In this document: one piece after another, positions 9,172 through 18,479 of the stretch
Position numbering within the stretch: the first letter of the stretch is position 1
Layout: each line of letters opens with the position of its first letter
Origin: Mesorhizobium sp. Pch-S
GTDB taxonomy: Bacteria; Pseudomonadota; Alphaproteobacteria; Rhizobiales; Rhizobiaceae
Assembly (NCBI RefSeq): GCF_004136315.1
Contig: NZ_CP029562.1
Coordinates: forward strand, 5,417,501 to 5,481,500
Direction of reading: 5' to 3'
DNA: 64,000 nucleotides
Program-made: the position numbers and the translations under genes
The notes under the pieces: model-generated
The model's input: the letters and a program-made list of their open reading frames with translations, nothing else
The model's database searches: none
What the model was told of the DNA's origin: nothing

Positions 9172-10410
9172 TCAGGCTTTGCGAGCGGCGCCCGTATCCG
9201 GCATATGCCAGCCGTAAAGCCAGTCGAGATCCGAGGCGAGGCGGTGCTGCGGACGCAAAGCCAGCACAAGATTGCGCGCCAGTGCCACCGGACCCGTCGC
9301 ATGCCAGGCGAGATGGTTGAGTGCGCCGCGTCGCGCCACCTTGGCTACGCGCGGCTTGCGCTGTTGTTCCCAGGTTGCCAGCGCATGGGCGATGCTGGCC
9401 GGGGATTCGGCAATGCACGCGGCAAGCGTGGCGGCATCCTCGATCGCCATGCCCGCGCCCTGTGCTGCAAAAGGTGTCATGGCGTGTGCCGCATCGCCAA
9501 TCAGGGCAACGCCTTGCGGCAGTGTCCATGACTGTTTCTGGTCGACCGCATGCAGCGGCCAGGCCAGCCAGGTTCCCGCTTCCGCAATCAGTCTCTCCAG
9601 CGCAGGGGCCGCGCCTTTCAGCGCTCCGGTCAGGATTGCAGGATCGGCATGACCGGACCAGCCCTCGGCAATGCGCTCGCCTTTGGTGAAGGCCACCAGG
9701 TTGATCGCCGCTCCCGCGCTGACCGGATAGGCAATGAGATGAAAACCGGAATGCAGGAAAGCGGTGACACAGCCGGCTGCGCCGACGGAAGCAAAGGTCC
9801 TGCCGGCAGTACTGTCCGCGGCAATGGTAATACGCCAGGCGAGCTCGCCGGTGAAACGGCTTTTGCCGGCAAGTCCTGGCAGTTCCCTGACTTTTGACCA
9901 GACGCCATCCGCACCGATCAGCAATGAGCCGATTGGCCGAACCTCTGTTCCCTCTTGATCGAAGGTGCCGACAAGGTTTTCAGGGGAGGTGCCGATGTCC
10001 GTGAGCGTCGCGCCGGTGATCAGCCGAATGCCCGCCGTTTCGGCCACTCGCGCAACCAGCGCCGCCTGTACATCGGCGCGGTGGGCTGTGAGATAAGGCG
10101 CCTGCCAGCGCTGTTCGGCGAAGGCACCAAGCGGGACGCGCGCGCGTTCCTTCAGACTGGCCGCGTCCTTGAGCGCAACGGCTTCCGGCCTGACTGCCAT
10201 CGGCAGCAACCGCTCCAGCACGTCGAGGCTTGCCAGGATCCGTGTCGCGTTCGGGGAGAGCTGGATACCCGCGCCGACGGTTTCGAGGCGCGGTGCCTGT
10301 TCATAAATTTCGACCGCGAAGCCGCGCTGCGCGAAGGCGAGCGCGGCTGTCAGTCCGGCAATGCCGCCACCCGCGATCACGACCGGGCGAGACCGCGTAT
10401 CCATGGTCAT
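9172..10410 (-). CDS. FAD-dependent monooxygenase (salicylate hydroxylase-like)
   Basis: 412 residues, group A flavoprotein hydroxylase (UbiH/PHBH-like). The FAD-binding GGGIAGL motif is at residues 14-20, followed by the glutamate-containing EIYEQAPRL. The middle motif LIGADGVWSKVR and the C-terminal GVALIGDAAHAMTPFAAQGAGMAIEDA bind the ribityl and pyrophosphate parts of FAD and NAD(P)H. These enzymes insert one oxygen atom into aromatic substrates; 3-hydroxybenzoate 6-hydroxylase, salicylate hydroxylase and FAD oxidoreductases of unknown substrate share this pattern. ATG 10410 or 10404 may be used. The zinc-finger gene upstream on the same strand is 18 bases away and probably co-transcribed. 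Confidence 0.85.
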   Translation of the reverse strand: MTMDTRSRPVVIAGGGIAGLTAALAFAQRGFAVEIYEQAPRLETVGAGIQLSPNATRILASLDVLERLLPMAVRPEAVALKDAASLKERARVPLGAFAEQRWQAPYLTAHRADVQAALVARVAETAGIRLITGATLTDIGTSPENLVGTFDQEGTEVRPIGSLLIGADGVWSKVRELPGLAGKSRFTGELAWRITIAADSTAGRTFASVGAAGCVTAFLHSGFHLIAYPVSAGAAINLVAFTKGERIAEGWSGHADPAILTGALKGAAPALERLIAEAGTWLAWPLHAVDQKQSWTLPQGVALIGDAAHAMTPFAAQGAGMAIEDAATLAACIAESPASIAHALATWEQQRKPRVAKVARRGALNHLAWHATGPVALARNLVLALRPQHRLASDLDWLYGWHMPDTGAARKA

Positions 10411-10428
10411 GACCGGACGATCGGAAGA

Positions 10429-10674
10429 TCAGGCGGCGCGATCGACGTAGAGGCAGCCTGCCGGGACCGTTTCGGTCGCTTTCAGCTTGGCCGAATAGCG
10501 ATAAAGGGTCGAGCAGTAGGGGCAGACCTTCTCGTCGTCGCTGCCGAGATCGAGAAAGACGTGCGGGTGATCGAAGGGCGGGTTGGCACCAACGCACATG
10601 AATTCGCGTACGCCGATCTCGATTGCCGGATGGCCCGCATCGTTCTGGAAATGGGGAATGGAACCGCCGGCCAT
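10429..10674 (-). CDS. CHCC zinc-finger domain protein
   Basis: 81 residues. The zf-CHCC ligands are visible: Cys27, a His in DHPH (36 or 38), Cys51 and Cys54 (CPYC). This small domain is related to the NDUFS6 accessory subunit of mitochondrial complex I, and alphaproteobacterial versions may attach to or help assemble complex I. ATG ATG at 10677/10674 follows AAGGAG; the second gives the better 6-base spacing. The open frame runs much further upstream, but that part is antisense to ppk1. It is divergent from ppk1. Confidence 0.82.
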   Translation of the reverse strand: MAGGSIPHFQNDAGHPAIEIGVREFMCVGANPPFDHPHVFLDLGSDDEKVCPYCSTLYRYSAKLKATETVPAGCLYVDRAA

Positions 10675-10747
10675 CATCGTCTCCTTCAGCGCGTACGACA
10701 TGCGTTTGAAGCATATCTGTGTTCTTTGCAAGTTCGATGAAATGAAA

Positions 10748-10767
10748 CTGTCGCAAAACCCTGTCAC
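10748..10767 (+). promoter_or_regulatory. Possible PhoB-binding direct repeat upstream of ppk1
   Basis: CTGTCGC (10748-10754) and CTGTCAC (10761-10767) form a direct repeat 53 bases before the ppk1 ATG. The Pho box is two CTGTCAT-like repeats with an 11-base period; here the period is 13, so the match is imperfect. A perfect palindrome CCGGTTAACCGG follows at 10781-10792. PhoB control of polyphosphate kinase is known in other bacteria and would fit. Confidence 0.3.
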
Positions 10768-10819
10768 AGGATAAATTGAGCCGGTTAACCGGTGTGACTC
10801 GCTGGAGAGAAAGGCGGAC

Positions 10820-13015
10820 ATGAACGAGCTCAAGCCGGTCCAGGCCGACTTCATCAATGTCGAAACGGCAAGCGTCGAGGGCGGAAATCCTGACCGCTTC
10901 GTCAATCGCGAGTTCTCCTGGCTGCAATTCAACCGCCGTGTGCTGGAGGAATCGCTCAACGCGCACCATCCGCTGCTCGAGCGCGTCCGCTTCCTGTCGA
11001 TCTCCGCTGCCAATCTGGATGAGTTCTTCATGGTGCGTGTCGCCGGCCTTGCGGGGCAGGTACGCGAAGGCATCGTGCTGAAAAGCCCGGATGGGCGCAC
11101 GCCGGAGCAGCAGCTCGAGCAGTTGCTGCGCGAAGTGGAGCGCCTGCAGGAGGATCAGCAGAAGAGCCTGTCGGCGTTGATGGCGCTGCTCAACAAGGAG
11201 GGCATCGAAACGGTCGCCGGCGATGTGCTGACCAAGGATGAAAGGATCTGGCTGGAGGAACATTTCCAGGAACAGGTCTTCCCGGTGCTGACGCCGCTGT
11301 CGATCGACCCTGCACACCCGTTCCCATTCATTCCCAATCTCGGCTTTTCGATCGCCCTGCAGCTGCGTCATCGCAAGAACGGTGAGACGATGAGCGCGCT
11401 GCTGCGTTTGCCGCAGGCCCTGAAACGCTACATCCGCCTGCCGGATCGCAAGGGCCATGTGCGTTTCATTCCGCTCGAGGCGGTGGTCGGCCTCTATATC
11501 GGCAAGCTTTTCCCGGGCTATGAGGTCACAGGTTCCGGCACGTTCCGCATCATCCGCGACAGCGATATCGAGGTGGAAGAGGAGTCCGAGGATCTCGTGC
11601 GGCTGTTCGAGACGGCGTTGAAGCGCCGCCGCCGCGGCTCGGTGATCCGTATCGAGTTCGACAATCTGATGCCGGAAGAGCTGCGCGAGTTCGTTGCGGG
11701 CGAACTTGGCGTCTCGTCGAGCCGGATCAGCGTTTTGACAGGGCCACTGGCGCTCAGCCAGATTTCCGAGATCGTCTCCATCGCCCGCGACGACCTGAAG
11801 TTCGTGCCATACAATCCGCGCTTTCCGGAACGCATCCGCGAACATGGCGGCGACTGTTTCGCCGCCATCCGCGAGAAGGACATCGTCGTCCATCACCCGT
11901 ATGAATCATTCGACGTCGTGGTGCAGTTCCTGCGCCAGGCAGCGGCGGATCCTGAAGTCGTCGCCATCAAGCAGACACTCTATCGCACCTCCAACGACAG
12001 CCCGATCGTGCGCGCGCTGGCTGATGCCGCGGAGGCTGGCAAGTCGGTGACTGCGCTGGTCGAATTGAAGGCGCGTTTCGACGAGGAGGCCAACATCCGC
12101 TGGGCGCGCGACCTCGAGCGCGCCGGCGTGCAGGTCGTGTTCGGTTTCCTCGAACTGAAGACCCATGCCAAGATGTCACTGGTGGTGCGGCGTGAAGACG
12201 GCAGGCTGCGCAACTACGTGCACCTTGGCACGGGCAACTACCATCCGATCACGGCGCGCATCTATACCGATCTGTCCTTCTTCACGACCGACGCACGCAT
12301 TGCCCGCGATGTCGCGCAGATCTTCAACTTCATCACCGGTTACGCCGAGCCGACCGGCGAGATGCGTCTTGCGCTGTCTCCCTACACGCTGCGCAGCCGC
12401 ATCCTGGATCATATCAAGGAAGAGATCGAACACGCACACAATGGCAAACCAGCGCGCATCTGGATGAAGATGAACTCGCTGGTCGACCCGACCATCATCG
12501 ACGCGCTCTACGATGCCAGCCGTGCAGGAGTGGAAATCGATCTCGTCGTGCGCGGCATCTGTTGTCTGAGGCCACAGGTTCCGGGACTTTCCGAGAACAT
12601 CCGCGTGAAGTCGATCATCGGCCGCTTCCTCGAGCACAGCCGCATCTACTGCTTCGGCAACGGACATGGACTGCCGTCCGATGACGCCGTCGTCTACATC
12701 TCGTCGGCAGACCTGATGCCGCGCAACCTCGATCGTCGCGTCGAATGCATGGTGCCGATCACCAATCCAACTGTGCATGAGCAGATCCTTGGCCAGATCA
12801 TGCTGGGCAACATCATGGACAACCAGCAAAGTTTCGAAGTATTGGCCGACGGTACCTCGCGGCGCCTTGTGCCTGATGAGGGCGAAGAGCCGTTCAACGC
12901 GCAGGAATATTTCATGACCAATCCTAGCCTGTCGGGACGGGGCGATGCCTTGAAGTCGCATGCGCCGAAGCGCATCGCGCAGTTCAAGCGCCGCAAGAAG
13001 GACATGGCCGGCTGA
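10820..13015 (+). CDS. ppk: Polyphosphate kinase 1
   Basis: 731 residues, full length for PPK1. It reversibly polymerises the gamma-phosphate of ATP into inorganic polyphosphate. The N domain begins with [18 protein letters not shown]; the phosphorylated catalytic histidine is His449 in [13 protein letters not shown]; the second active-site histidine is His606 in [13 protein letters not shown] 10820 follows GGAGAGAAAGGCGGAC. It overlaps ppx by one base (TGATG), so the synthesis and breakdown enzymes are translationally coupled. Confidence 0.97.
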   Translation: MNELKPVQADFINVETASVEGGNPDRFVNREFSWLQFNRRVLEESLNAHHPLLERVRFLSISAANLDEFFMVRVAGLAGQVREGIVLKSPDGRTPEQQLEQLLREVERLQEDQQKSLSALMALLNKEGIETVAGDVLTKDERIWLEEHFQEQVFPVLTPLSIDPAHPFPFIPNLGFSIALQLRHRKNGETMSALLRLPQALKRYIRLPDRKGHVRFIPLEAVVGLYIGKLFPGYEVTGSGTFRIIRDSDIEVEEESEDLVRLFETALKRRRRGSVIRIEFDNLMPEELREFVAGELGVSSSRISVLTGPLALSQISEIVSIARDDLKFVPYNPRFPERIREHGGDCFAAIREKDIVVHHPYESFDVVVQFLRQAAADPEVVAIKQTLYRTSNDSPIVRALADAAEAGKSVTALVELKARFDEEANIRWARDLERAGVQVVFGFLELKTHAKMSLVVRREDGRLRNYVHLGTGNYHPITARIYTDLSFFTTDARIARDVAQIFNFITGYAEPTGEMRLALSPYTLRSRILDHIKEEIEHAHNGKPARIWMKMNSLVDPTIIDALYDASRAGVEIDLVVRGICCLRPQVPGLSENIRVKSIIGRFLEHSRIYCFGNGHGLPSDDAVVYISSADLMPRNLDRRVECMVPITNPTVHEQILGQIMLGNIMDNQQSFEVLADGTSRRLVPDEGEEPFNAQEYFMTNPSLSGRGDALKSHAPKRIAQFKRRKKDMAG

Positions 13016-14550
13016 TGATGGCCGCTTCCCAGGGGCGGCTGCAGGACCGCCGCCCGCTGTCGATCATCGATATCGGCTCGAACTCGATCCGCCTCGTCGT
13101 CTATGAGGGGCTGGCGCGCTCGCCGACCGTGCTGTTCAACGAGAAGATGCTGGCCGGCCTTGGTCGTGGCATCGTTTCGACGGGCAAGCTGGATCCCGAA
13201 GCGGTGACGCGCTCGATGGAGGAATTCCGCCGTTTCCGGGCTCTGTCCGAACAGGCCGGCGCGGAACGCATGTATGTGCTGGCCACTGCAGCCGCACGCG
13301 AGGCTGTCAACGGTCCGGATTTCATCCATCGCGCCGAACAGGTTCTCGGTACCGACATCCATGTGCTGAGCGGCCGCCAGGAAGCCTATTATTCGGCGCT
13401 CGGCGTCATTTCCGGCTTTCATCCGGCCAACGGCATCGCTGGCGACCTTGGCGGTGGCAGCCTGGAACTGATCGACATCAACGGGGAAGTGATCGGAGAC
13501 GGCATCACGTTGCCGCTCGGTGGCCTGCGACTTCAGGACATGGCCAAGAATTCGCTGGCGCAAGCGACACGCATTGCCAAGACGCAGCTGGCCAAGGCCA
13601 AGCTGCTCAAGGGCGGCCAGGGCAGGGCCTTCTACGCCGTTGGCGGTACCTGGCGAAACCTGGCGCGTCTCCATATGGAGATGAACAACTATCCGCTTGG
13701 TGTCATGCATCACTATGAGATCGGCGTGGAAAGTGCGCTGGCTTTTCTCAGGCAGGTCGGCAAGGGTGACGTGGAAAAGGTCAAAGGCATCGAAGGTGTG
13801 TCGAAGAACCGCCGGTCGCTGCTGCCCTATGGCGCTATCGTGCTGCAGGAAATCCTCGGCGCGATGCAGCCATCGAAGATCGTCGTGTCGGCGATCGGCG
13901 TGCGCGAAGGCTATCTCTATTCGCTGCTCGACGAGGTCGAGCGCAAGGCCGATCCGCTGATCTCGGCGGCCGAGGAACTGGCCCGGCTGCGTTCGCGTTC
14001 GGTGACCCACGCGCACGAGCTGGTCGACTGGACCGGGAAGTCGTTCGAGGCGTTCGGGATCGAGGAAACCGTCGATGAGGCGCGCTATCGCCGGGCCGCC
14101 TGCCTGCTCGCCGATATCGGCTGGCGCGCGCATCCTGAATATCGTGGCCGCCAATCGCTCAACATCATCGCGCACGCCTCCTTCATCGGCGTCGACCATC
14201 CGGGCCGGGCATTCCTCGCCCTGGCCAATGCCTATCGCCATGACGGCGTGTTCAACGAGAGCATTGCGCCTGAGATCAAGGCACTGGCGACGCCACGCTA
14301 CCTGGAGCGGGCGCGTATCCTGGCCGGCATGATGCGTGTCGTCTACCTGCTCACGGCATCGATGCCTGGCGTGATGCCGCGCCTGCGCTGGGAGAACCGT
14401 GGCAATGGCGCGCTCGCGCTGGTCATCCCGGCCGACCTTGCCGGTCTCTACGGAGAGCGTCCGGCGGGGCGTTTGGCGCAACTTGCCAAGATCACCAACC
14501 GCCGGCTCTTCCTGGCGGTGGATGGCGGCCCGAGCGTGAGCGCCAAGTAG
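13015..14550 (+). CDS. ppx: Exopolyphosphatase (Ppx/GppA family)
   Basis: 511 residues. The ASKHA-fold phosphate loop SIIDIGSNSIRLVVYE is near residues 16-31 and the second signature IAGDLGGGSLELIDI lies near residue 140. It removes terminal phosphates from polyphosphate, and some family members hydrolyse pppGpp. The C-terminal HD-like helical region (residues about 310 to 500) is present. Start ATG 13015 overlaps the ppk stop by one base; a second ATG follows directly. The ppk-ppx pair sets the cellular polyphosphate level. No separate terminator is visible before the convergent DoxX gene 6 bases away. Confidence 0.93.
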   Translation: MMAASQGRLQDRRPLSIIDIGSNSIRLVVYEGLARSPTVLFNEKMLAGLGRGIVSTGKLDPEAVTRSMEEFRRFRALSEQAGAERMYVLATAAAREAVNGPDFIHRAEQVLGTDIHVLSGRQEAYYSALGVISGFHPANGIAGDLGGGSLELIDINGEVIGDGITLPLGGLRLQDMAKNSLAQATRIAKTQLAKAKLLKGGQGRAFYAVGGTWRNLARLHMEMNNYPLGVMHHYEIGVESALAFLRQVGKGDVEKVKGIEGVSKNRRSLLPYGAIVLQEILGAMQPSKIVVSAIGVREGYLYSLLDEVERKADPLISAAEELARLRSRSVTHAHELVDWTGKSFEAFGIEETVDEARYRRAACLLADIGWRAHPEYRGRQSLNIIAHASFIGVDHPGRAFLALANAYRHDGVFNESIAPEIKALATPRYLERARILAGMMRVVYLLTASMPGVMPRLRWENRGNGALALVIPADLAGLYGERPAGRLAQLAKITNRRLFLAVDGGPSVSAK

Positions 14551-14556
14551 CCGCGC

Positions 14557-14955
14557 CTAGCGCTTCAATGCGTCTATCGAATAACCACCTGCGCCCGCAG
14601 CGGCGAGTGCCAGGAAGCCGCCTGCAATGGCGATATCCTTCATCAGCATCTGTGTGTGCAGGAAAGCGAGTGTGGGATCATCACCCTGGCCATAATGGCC
14701 AAGATAACCGGCGACCAGACAAAATGCGCCAAGCAAGGCGGCGGTGATACGGGTTCGGAAGCCAGCCAGGATGGCAAGTCCGGCAATCAGCTCGAACAGA
14801 CCGACTCCCCAGGCCGCAAGCTGCGGCGAGGGCAGGCCCAGACCGCTGAAATAACGCGTCGCACCGCCTATGTCGCCAAGCGTCTGGATACCGGCAGGTA
14901 CAAACAAGGCTGCCAGCAAAAGCCGGGACAGAAGCAGAAGAAGATTGGTTTGCAT
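14557..14955 (-). CDS. DoxX family membrane protein
   Basis: 132 residues with four predicted membrane segments (LLLLLSRLLLAALFVPAGI; WGVGLFELIAGLAILAGF; ITAALLGAFCLVAGYLG; IAIAGGFLALAAAGAGGYSI). The motif FELIAGLAILAGFRTRITA is typical of DoxX/SURF4-like quinone-linked inner-membrane proteins of uncertain function. ATG 14955 has GGGAGG six bases upstream; the frame continues upstream but without sense. It is a paralogue of the next gene at 15135, sharing the C-terminal pattern GGFL-LA-GAG-YSID. Convergent with ppx. Confidence 0.85.
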   Translation of the reverse strand: MQTNLLLLLSRLLLAALFVPAGIQTLGDIGGATRYFSGLGLPSPQLAAWGVGLFELIAGLAILAGFRTRITAALLGAFCLVAGYLGHYGQGDDPTLAFLHTQMLMKDIAIAGGFLALAAAGAGGYSIDALKR

Positions 14956-15082
14956 GTCGTGCCTCCCATCAGAGGTGCCGCTGATGCAGTTTACATCGGT
15001 TGCAGGCATGCAGACACCAGATCAATTCCAGCGAGCGTGTCGCGGTTTGCGGGAAGACAAAAATGGAAACGTTCTGACAACG

Positions 15083-15112
15083 AAAAAGGGCGCGGAGTTC
15101 ATCCACGCCCTT
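15083..15112 (-). terminator. Terminator of the second DoxX gene
   Basis: On the minus strand AAGGGCG (15112-15106) pairs with CGCCCTT (15092-15086) around an inner TGGA/TCCG stem, and a T run follows. It lies 23 bases after the stop of the DoxX gene at 15135-15554 and separates the two DoxX units. Confidence 0.8.
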
Positions 15113-15134
15113 CGGTTTCTGCTTCGTGGATCGA

Positions 15135-15554
15135 TTAGCCGCGACGGCCGTCGATCGAATAGGCGCCGGCGCCGATCAGCGCGAGCAACAGGAAGCCGCC
15201 GGTGATGGCGAGGTTCTTCTGCAGCATCAGCGGGTTGAGCGGCTGCGAGAAATCGAGATGCGCGGCTGCCGTTGCGCCGAGAACGAAGATGGCAAGGACA
15301 ATCGCAGCGATGCGGGTTTGGAAGCCGACCAGGATGGCCAGGCCGCCGACCAGCTCCACCAGACCGACAACGACGGCGGTGACGGATGGAACCGGCAGAC
15401 CAAGGCTGCCAAAGAAGCCAGCAGTGCCGGCCAGATCGGTTAGCTTCGCGTAACCGGCCAGAATGAACAGGATGGACAGGAAGATGCGGCTGACAAGAAT
15501 GACAGCCGAAGCGTTTGAGGTAACGCCGGAAGTGGCGGATGAGTTGACGGACAA
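15135..15554 (-). CDS. DoxX family membrane protein, paralogue
   Basis: 139 residues with four membrane segments (ILVSRIFLSILFILAGYAKL; VVVGLVELVGGLAILVGF; IAAIVLAIFVLGATAAA; NLAITGGFLLLALIGAGAYSI). It belongs to the DoxX family and is a clear tandem paralogue of the gene at 14557. No ATG is available near the start; the TTG at 15554 with GGAGGG four bases upstream fits best, and longer frames from TTG 15611 add a non-membrane stretch. The function is unknown; DoxX proteins are linked to redox balance and thiosulfate-quinone chemistry in other organisms. Confidence 0.8.
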   Translation of the reverse strand: MSVNSSATSGVTSNASAVILVSRIFLSILFILAGYAKLTDLAGTAGFFGSLGLPVPSVTAVVVGLVELVGGLAILVGFQTRIAAIVLAIFVLGATAAAHLDFSQPLNPLMLQKNLAITGGFLLLALIGAGAYSIDGRRG

Positions 15555-15668
15555 GGTACCCTCCAATGGCAAGCGTCCCCCCGGGAACGCAACACCATCA
15601 AGGTAGCGCAATTTCAGCGTTCACTAAAGACGGTTGTCCGGCAACACATCGTTCACAGGTTCGCGGTG

Positions 15669-17066
15669 TTATCCGGGGTGCGTCATGTCTTCCGGCTTGA
15701 CGAGGCGGTCGAAGTCGGCGTCGCTGACATAGCCGCCGCCGACGGCCTCCTCGCGCAACGTGGTGCCGTTCTTGTGCGCGGTCTTGGCGATCTTGGCGGC
15801 ATTGTCGTAGCCGATCGTCGGCGCCAGGGCTGTGACCAGCATGAGCGAGCGTTCGAGCGCCGCCTTGATGTTGTCCTCGCGAGCCTCGATGCCGACCACG
15901 CAGTTGTCGGTGAACGAGACTGCTGCGTCGGATAGCAGCTGCACCGACTGCAGGAAGTTGTAGGCCATCAGCGGATTGTAGACGTTGAGCTCGAAATGGC
16001 CCTGGCTACCGGCGAAGGTGAGGGCAGCATTGTTGCCGAACACCTGCACGCAGACCTGGGTCAGCGCTTCGCACTGGGTCGGATTGACCTTGCCGGGCAT
16101 GATCGAGGATCCAGGCTCGTTTTCCGGCAAGGACAGCTCGCCCAGACCCGAGCGCGGGCCGGACCCGAGGAAACGGATGTCGTTGGCGATCTTGAACAGG
16201 GCCGCCGCGGTCGCGTTGATGGCACCGTGCGAGAACACCATGGAATCGTGGGCGGCGAGTGCCTCGAACTTGTTTGGAGCCGAGGTGAAGGCGATGCCGG
16301 TGATCTTGGCGATGTTTGTCGCGACCTTTTCGGCGAAGCCGATAGGGGCGTTGAGGCCGGTGCCGACAGCTGTGCCGCCCTGCGCAAGCTCCTGCAGGCC
16401 GGGCAGCGTCAGCTCGATGCGTTTGATGGAGGAGGCAACCTGAGCGGCGTAACCGCCGAACTCCTGGCCGAGCGTCAGCGGTGTGGCGTCCTGCGTATGG
16501 GTGCGGCCGATCTTGACGATGTGGTCAAAGGCTTTTGCCTTGGCATCGAGCGCGGCGTGCAGATGCTTCAGGGCCGGCAGAAGATCGTGCACGATGCGTT
16601 CGGCGCAGGCGATGTGCATCGCGGTTGGATAGGTGTCGTTCGACGACTGGCTCATGTTGACGTGATCGTTCGGGTGCACCGGCTTCTTGGAGCCCATCGT
16701 GCCACCGAGCAGTTCTATCGCCCGGTTCGAGATCACCTCATTGGCGTTCATGTTGGATTGCGTGCCCGAGCCCGTCTGCCAGACGACGAGCGGGAAATGA
16801 TCATTGAGCTTGCCGTCGATCACTTCCTGCGCGGCTTCGATGATGGTCTTGCCAAGTGCAGGGTCGAGGCGGCCCAGTTCCATGTTGGCTTCCGCCGCGG
16901 CGCGTTTGACAATGCCGAGCGCCCTCACCACCGAAAGCGGCTGCTTTTCCCAGCCGATCTTGAAATTGCCGAGCGAACGCTGCGCCTGTGCACCCCAGTA
17001 GCGATCGCTGGCCACTTCGATCGGGCCGAACGTATCGGTTTCGGTTCTGGTCTTGTCAGCGCTCAC
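15669..17066 (-). CDS. fumC: Fumarate hydratase, class II
   Basis: 465 residues, iron-independent class II fumarase. It interconverts fumarate and malate in the TCA cycle. The superfamily signature [15 protein letters not shown] lies near residue 320 and contains the mobile catalytic serine loop. The active-site block [18 protein letters not shown] (about residues 97-114) and the [19 protein letters not shown] block are intact. ATG 17066 is chosen. It is transcribed away from the DoxX pair and has a 138-base gap to the DUF4406 gene upstream. Confidence 0.97.
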   Translation of the reverse strand: MSADKTRTETDTFGPIEVASDRYWGAQAQRSLGNFKIGWEKQPLSVVRALGIVKRAAAEANMELGRLDPALGKTIIEAAQEVIDGKLNDHFPLVVWQTGSGTQSNMNANEVISNRAIELLGGTMGSKKPVHPNDHVNMSQSSNDTYPTAMHIACAERIVHDLLPALKHLHAALDAKAKAFDHIVKIGRTHTQDATPLTLGQEFGGYAAQVASSIKRIELTLPGLQELAQGGTAVGTGLNAPIGFAEKVATNIAKITGIAFTSAPNKFEALAAHDSMVFSHGAINATAAALFKIANDIRFLGSGPRSGLGELSLPENEPGSSIMPGKVNPTQCEALTQVCVQVFGNNAALTFAGSQGHFELNVYNPLMAYNFLQSVQLLSDAAVSFTDNCVVGIEAREDNIKAALERSLMLVTALAPTIGYDNAAKIAKTAHKNGTTLREEAVGGGYVSDADFDRLVKPEDMTHPG

Positions 17067-17130
17067 GGCCTCACTCCAATCTGATATGGTGGCAAGGGCC
17101 TATCGCGTTGCACAATACGCTTCAAGCGAA

Positions 17131-17179
17131 GAATGCGCGGCATCCGAAACCAAATCGGTTGAAGCTGAACCGCGCATTC
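17131..17179. other. Nested hairpin upstream of fumC
   Basis: GAATGCGCGG (17131-17140) and CCGCGCATTC (17170-17179) are perfect 10-bp arms; the loop holds a second small stem CCGA/TCGG. It lies between the DUF4406 stop (17205, minus) and the fumC start (17066, minus). No T run follows on either strand, so a simple terminator is unlikely; an mRNA 3' structure or fumC leader is possible. CGCTTCAAGCG occurs on both sides (17118-17128 and 17201-17211). Confidence 0.45.
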
Positions 17180-17204
17180 ATGACGGGTGTTTTACAGCGG
17201 CGCT

Positions 17205-17582
17205 TCAAGCGGCAGAGGGCACTTCGGAGAGATCGAAATACACCGGCAGGCCACGCTCGCGCGCCAGACGGACGTCTTCGTCCGCGCCCTTCGAGGCGCC
17301 GGGCAGGCGCAGCACCGCATCGCAATGGCGCAGCAGGCGTTCGGCGACGGGATAGGCAAATTCATCATAAATCGGGTCGGACACGCCGGTCGATCCGGCC
17401 TGCTTTCCAAGCGGCAGTGCCACCCATTCCCCGATCATCGGGATGTGGCCGGCCCTGAACAGCGGTACCGCGACGCTTTCCAGGCGATCCAGATTGGCGG
17501 CCATCTTGTCGGGATCGTCATTGGTTCCTGAGCGATAAGGACCAGCGATGAGGATCAGCACTGGTTTTCCCCTTTCTGTCAT
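17205..17582 (-). CDS. DUF4406 / nucleoside 2-deoxyribosyltransferase-like protein
   Basis: 125 residues from ATG 17582 (an ATG at 17624 would add 14 residues without a visible binding site). The start KPVLILIAGPYRSG, the block GEWVALPLGKQAG and the C-terminal KGADEDVRLARERGLPVYF resemble the DUF4406 and nucleoside 2-deoxyribosyltransferase fold, which binds nucleotides or sugar phosphates. The true reaction is unknown. It is divergent from the DeoR regulator at 17672, and the shared 89-base gap holds repeated TCGTGCA boxes, so that regulator may control it. Confidence 0.7.
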   Translation of the reverse strand: MTERGKPVLILIAGPYRSGTNDDPDKMAANLDRLESVAVPLFRAGHIPMIGEWVALPLGKQAGSTGVSDPIYDEFAYPVAERLLRHCDAVLRLPGASKGADEDVRLARERGLPVYFDLSEVPSAA

Positions 17583-17597
17583 GACAAATTCTGAATG

Positions 17598-17643
17598 TGC
17601 ACGAGTAAAGAGTTTTTCATACATTTTCGTGCAGATTCGTGCA
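17598..17643. promoter_or_regulatory. Candidate DeoR-family operator
   Basis: TGCACGA (17598-17604) and TCGTGCA (17627-17633) form an inverted repeat, and TTCGTGCA is repeated at 17636-17643 exactly 10 bases after the copy at 17626-17633. The boxes lie between two divergent genes, one of them a DeoR-family regulator. Position and one-turn spacing suggest binding sites for that regulator. Confidence 0.5.
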
Positions 17644-17671
17644 ATATTATGAAATATCAGGCAGGTAAAAA

Positions 17672-18424
17672 ATGCTGACCAGCCAACGCAAGCTACTGAT
17701 CCTCGAGCTTCTGGAGCGTGACGGCGAGGTGGTGGCCAAACGGCTCAGCCAGGATCTGGCGATTTCCGAGGACACGATCCGGCGCGACCTGCGCGAACTC
17801 GCGGCTGAAGGTCTGTTGCAGCGCGTGCATGGCGGTGCGCTGCCGGCTTCGCCGACAACAGCGGCGCTGCCCGTCCGCAGGGGGATGGCTGTCGAGGCCA
17901 AGGCCACGCTCGGGCGCAAGGCCGCCGAAAGGATCGAACCCGGTCGAACAGTCATTTTCGACGGAGGCACCACCAATCTGGAGATCGTTCGCCACGTACC
18001 ACGTGACCTTCGTTTCACCGCGATCACCCATAGTCCGGAGATCGCCGTCGCGCTGGAGGGGCATGCCGCCGAGATCGTTCTGATCGGCGGAAAACTGTTC
18101 CGGCATTCGATGGTTGCCGTCGGGGCGCTGGCAATTGAAGGAATTGCGCGCATTCGTGCCGACCTTTTGTTCCTCGGGGTAACCGGCGTGCACGCCGAGG
18201 AGGCACTGACGACGGGCGATATCGAGGAAGCGGCGATCAAACGCGCGTTGATCAGCCGGGCCGCCGAGACGGTTGTCCTGGCGACGACAGAAAAACTCGG
18301 GGCGGTGTCGCCTTGCCTTGTGGCTCCGCTCGAAGATGTCACGACGCTGATCGTCGCGAGGGATACGCCGGAGGCGATGACGGCACCGCTGGTGGCACGG
18401 GGGCTTGCGGTCGTCCGGGCATGA
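17672..18424 (+). CDS. DeoR/GlpR family transcriptional regulator
   Basis: 250 residues. The N-terminal winged helix-turn-helix contains the family signature VVAKRLSQDLAISEDTIRRDLRELAAEGLLQRVHGGA (residues about 21-57). The C-terminal sugar-phosphate sensor domain shows IFDGGTTNLEIVRHV and LFLGVTGVHAEEALTTGD. Such proteins repress sugar or nucleoside catabolic genes and are released by a phosphorylated sugar. GlpR is one member, but glpK is 16 kb away and no sugar operon adjoins. The likely targets are its own promoter and the divergent DUF4406 gene. ATG 17672 follows GGCAGGTAAAAA. Confidence 0.88.
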   Translation: MLTSQRKLLILELLERDGEVVAKRLSQDLAISEDTIRRDLRELAAEGLLQRVHGGALPASPTTAALPVRRGMAVEAKATLGRKAAERIEPGRTVIFDGGTTNLEIVRHVPRDLRFTAITHSPEIAVALEGHAAEIVLIGGKLFRHSMVAVGALAIEGIARIRADLLFLGVTGVHAEEALTTGDIEEAAIKRALISRAAETVVLATTEKLGAVSPCLVAPLEDVTTLIVARDTPEAMTAPLVARGLAVVRA

Positions 18425-18479
18425 GGTCAGTCTTGTGCCAGCTGGACGAGAGTGTGGGCGGCATGCTGAAGTAAGCGCC

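Noticed and set aside
10301..14481. Long minus-strand frames opposite ppk and ppx (531 and 595 codons)
   Set aside because: Antisense shadows of strongly conserved genes; no family motif apart from the genuine 81-residue zinc-finger gene at 10429-10674, which has its own ribosome binding site in a different frame.
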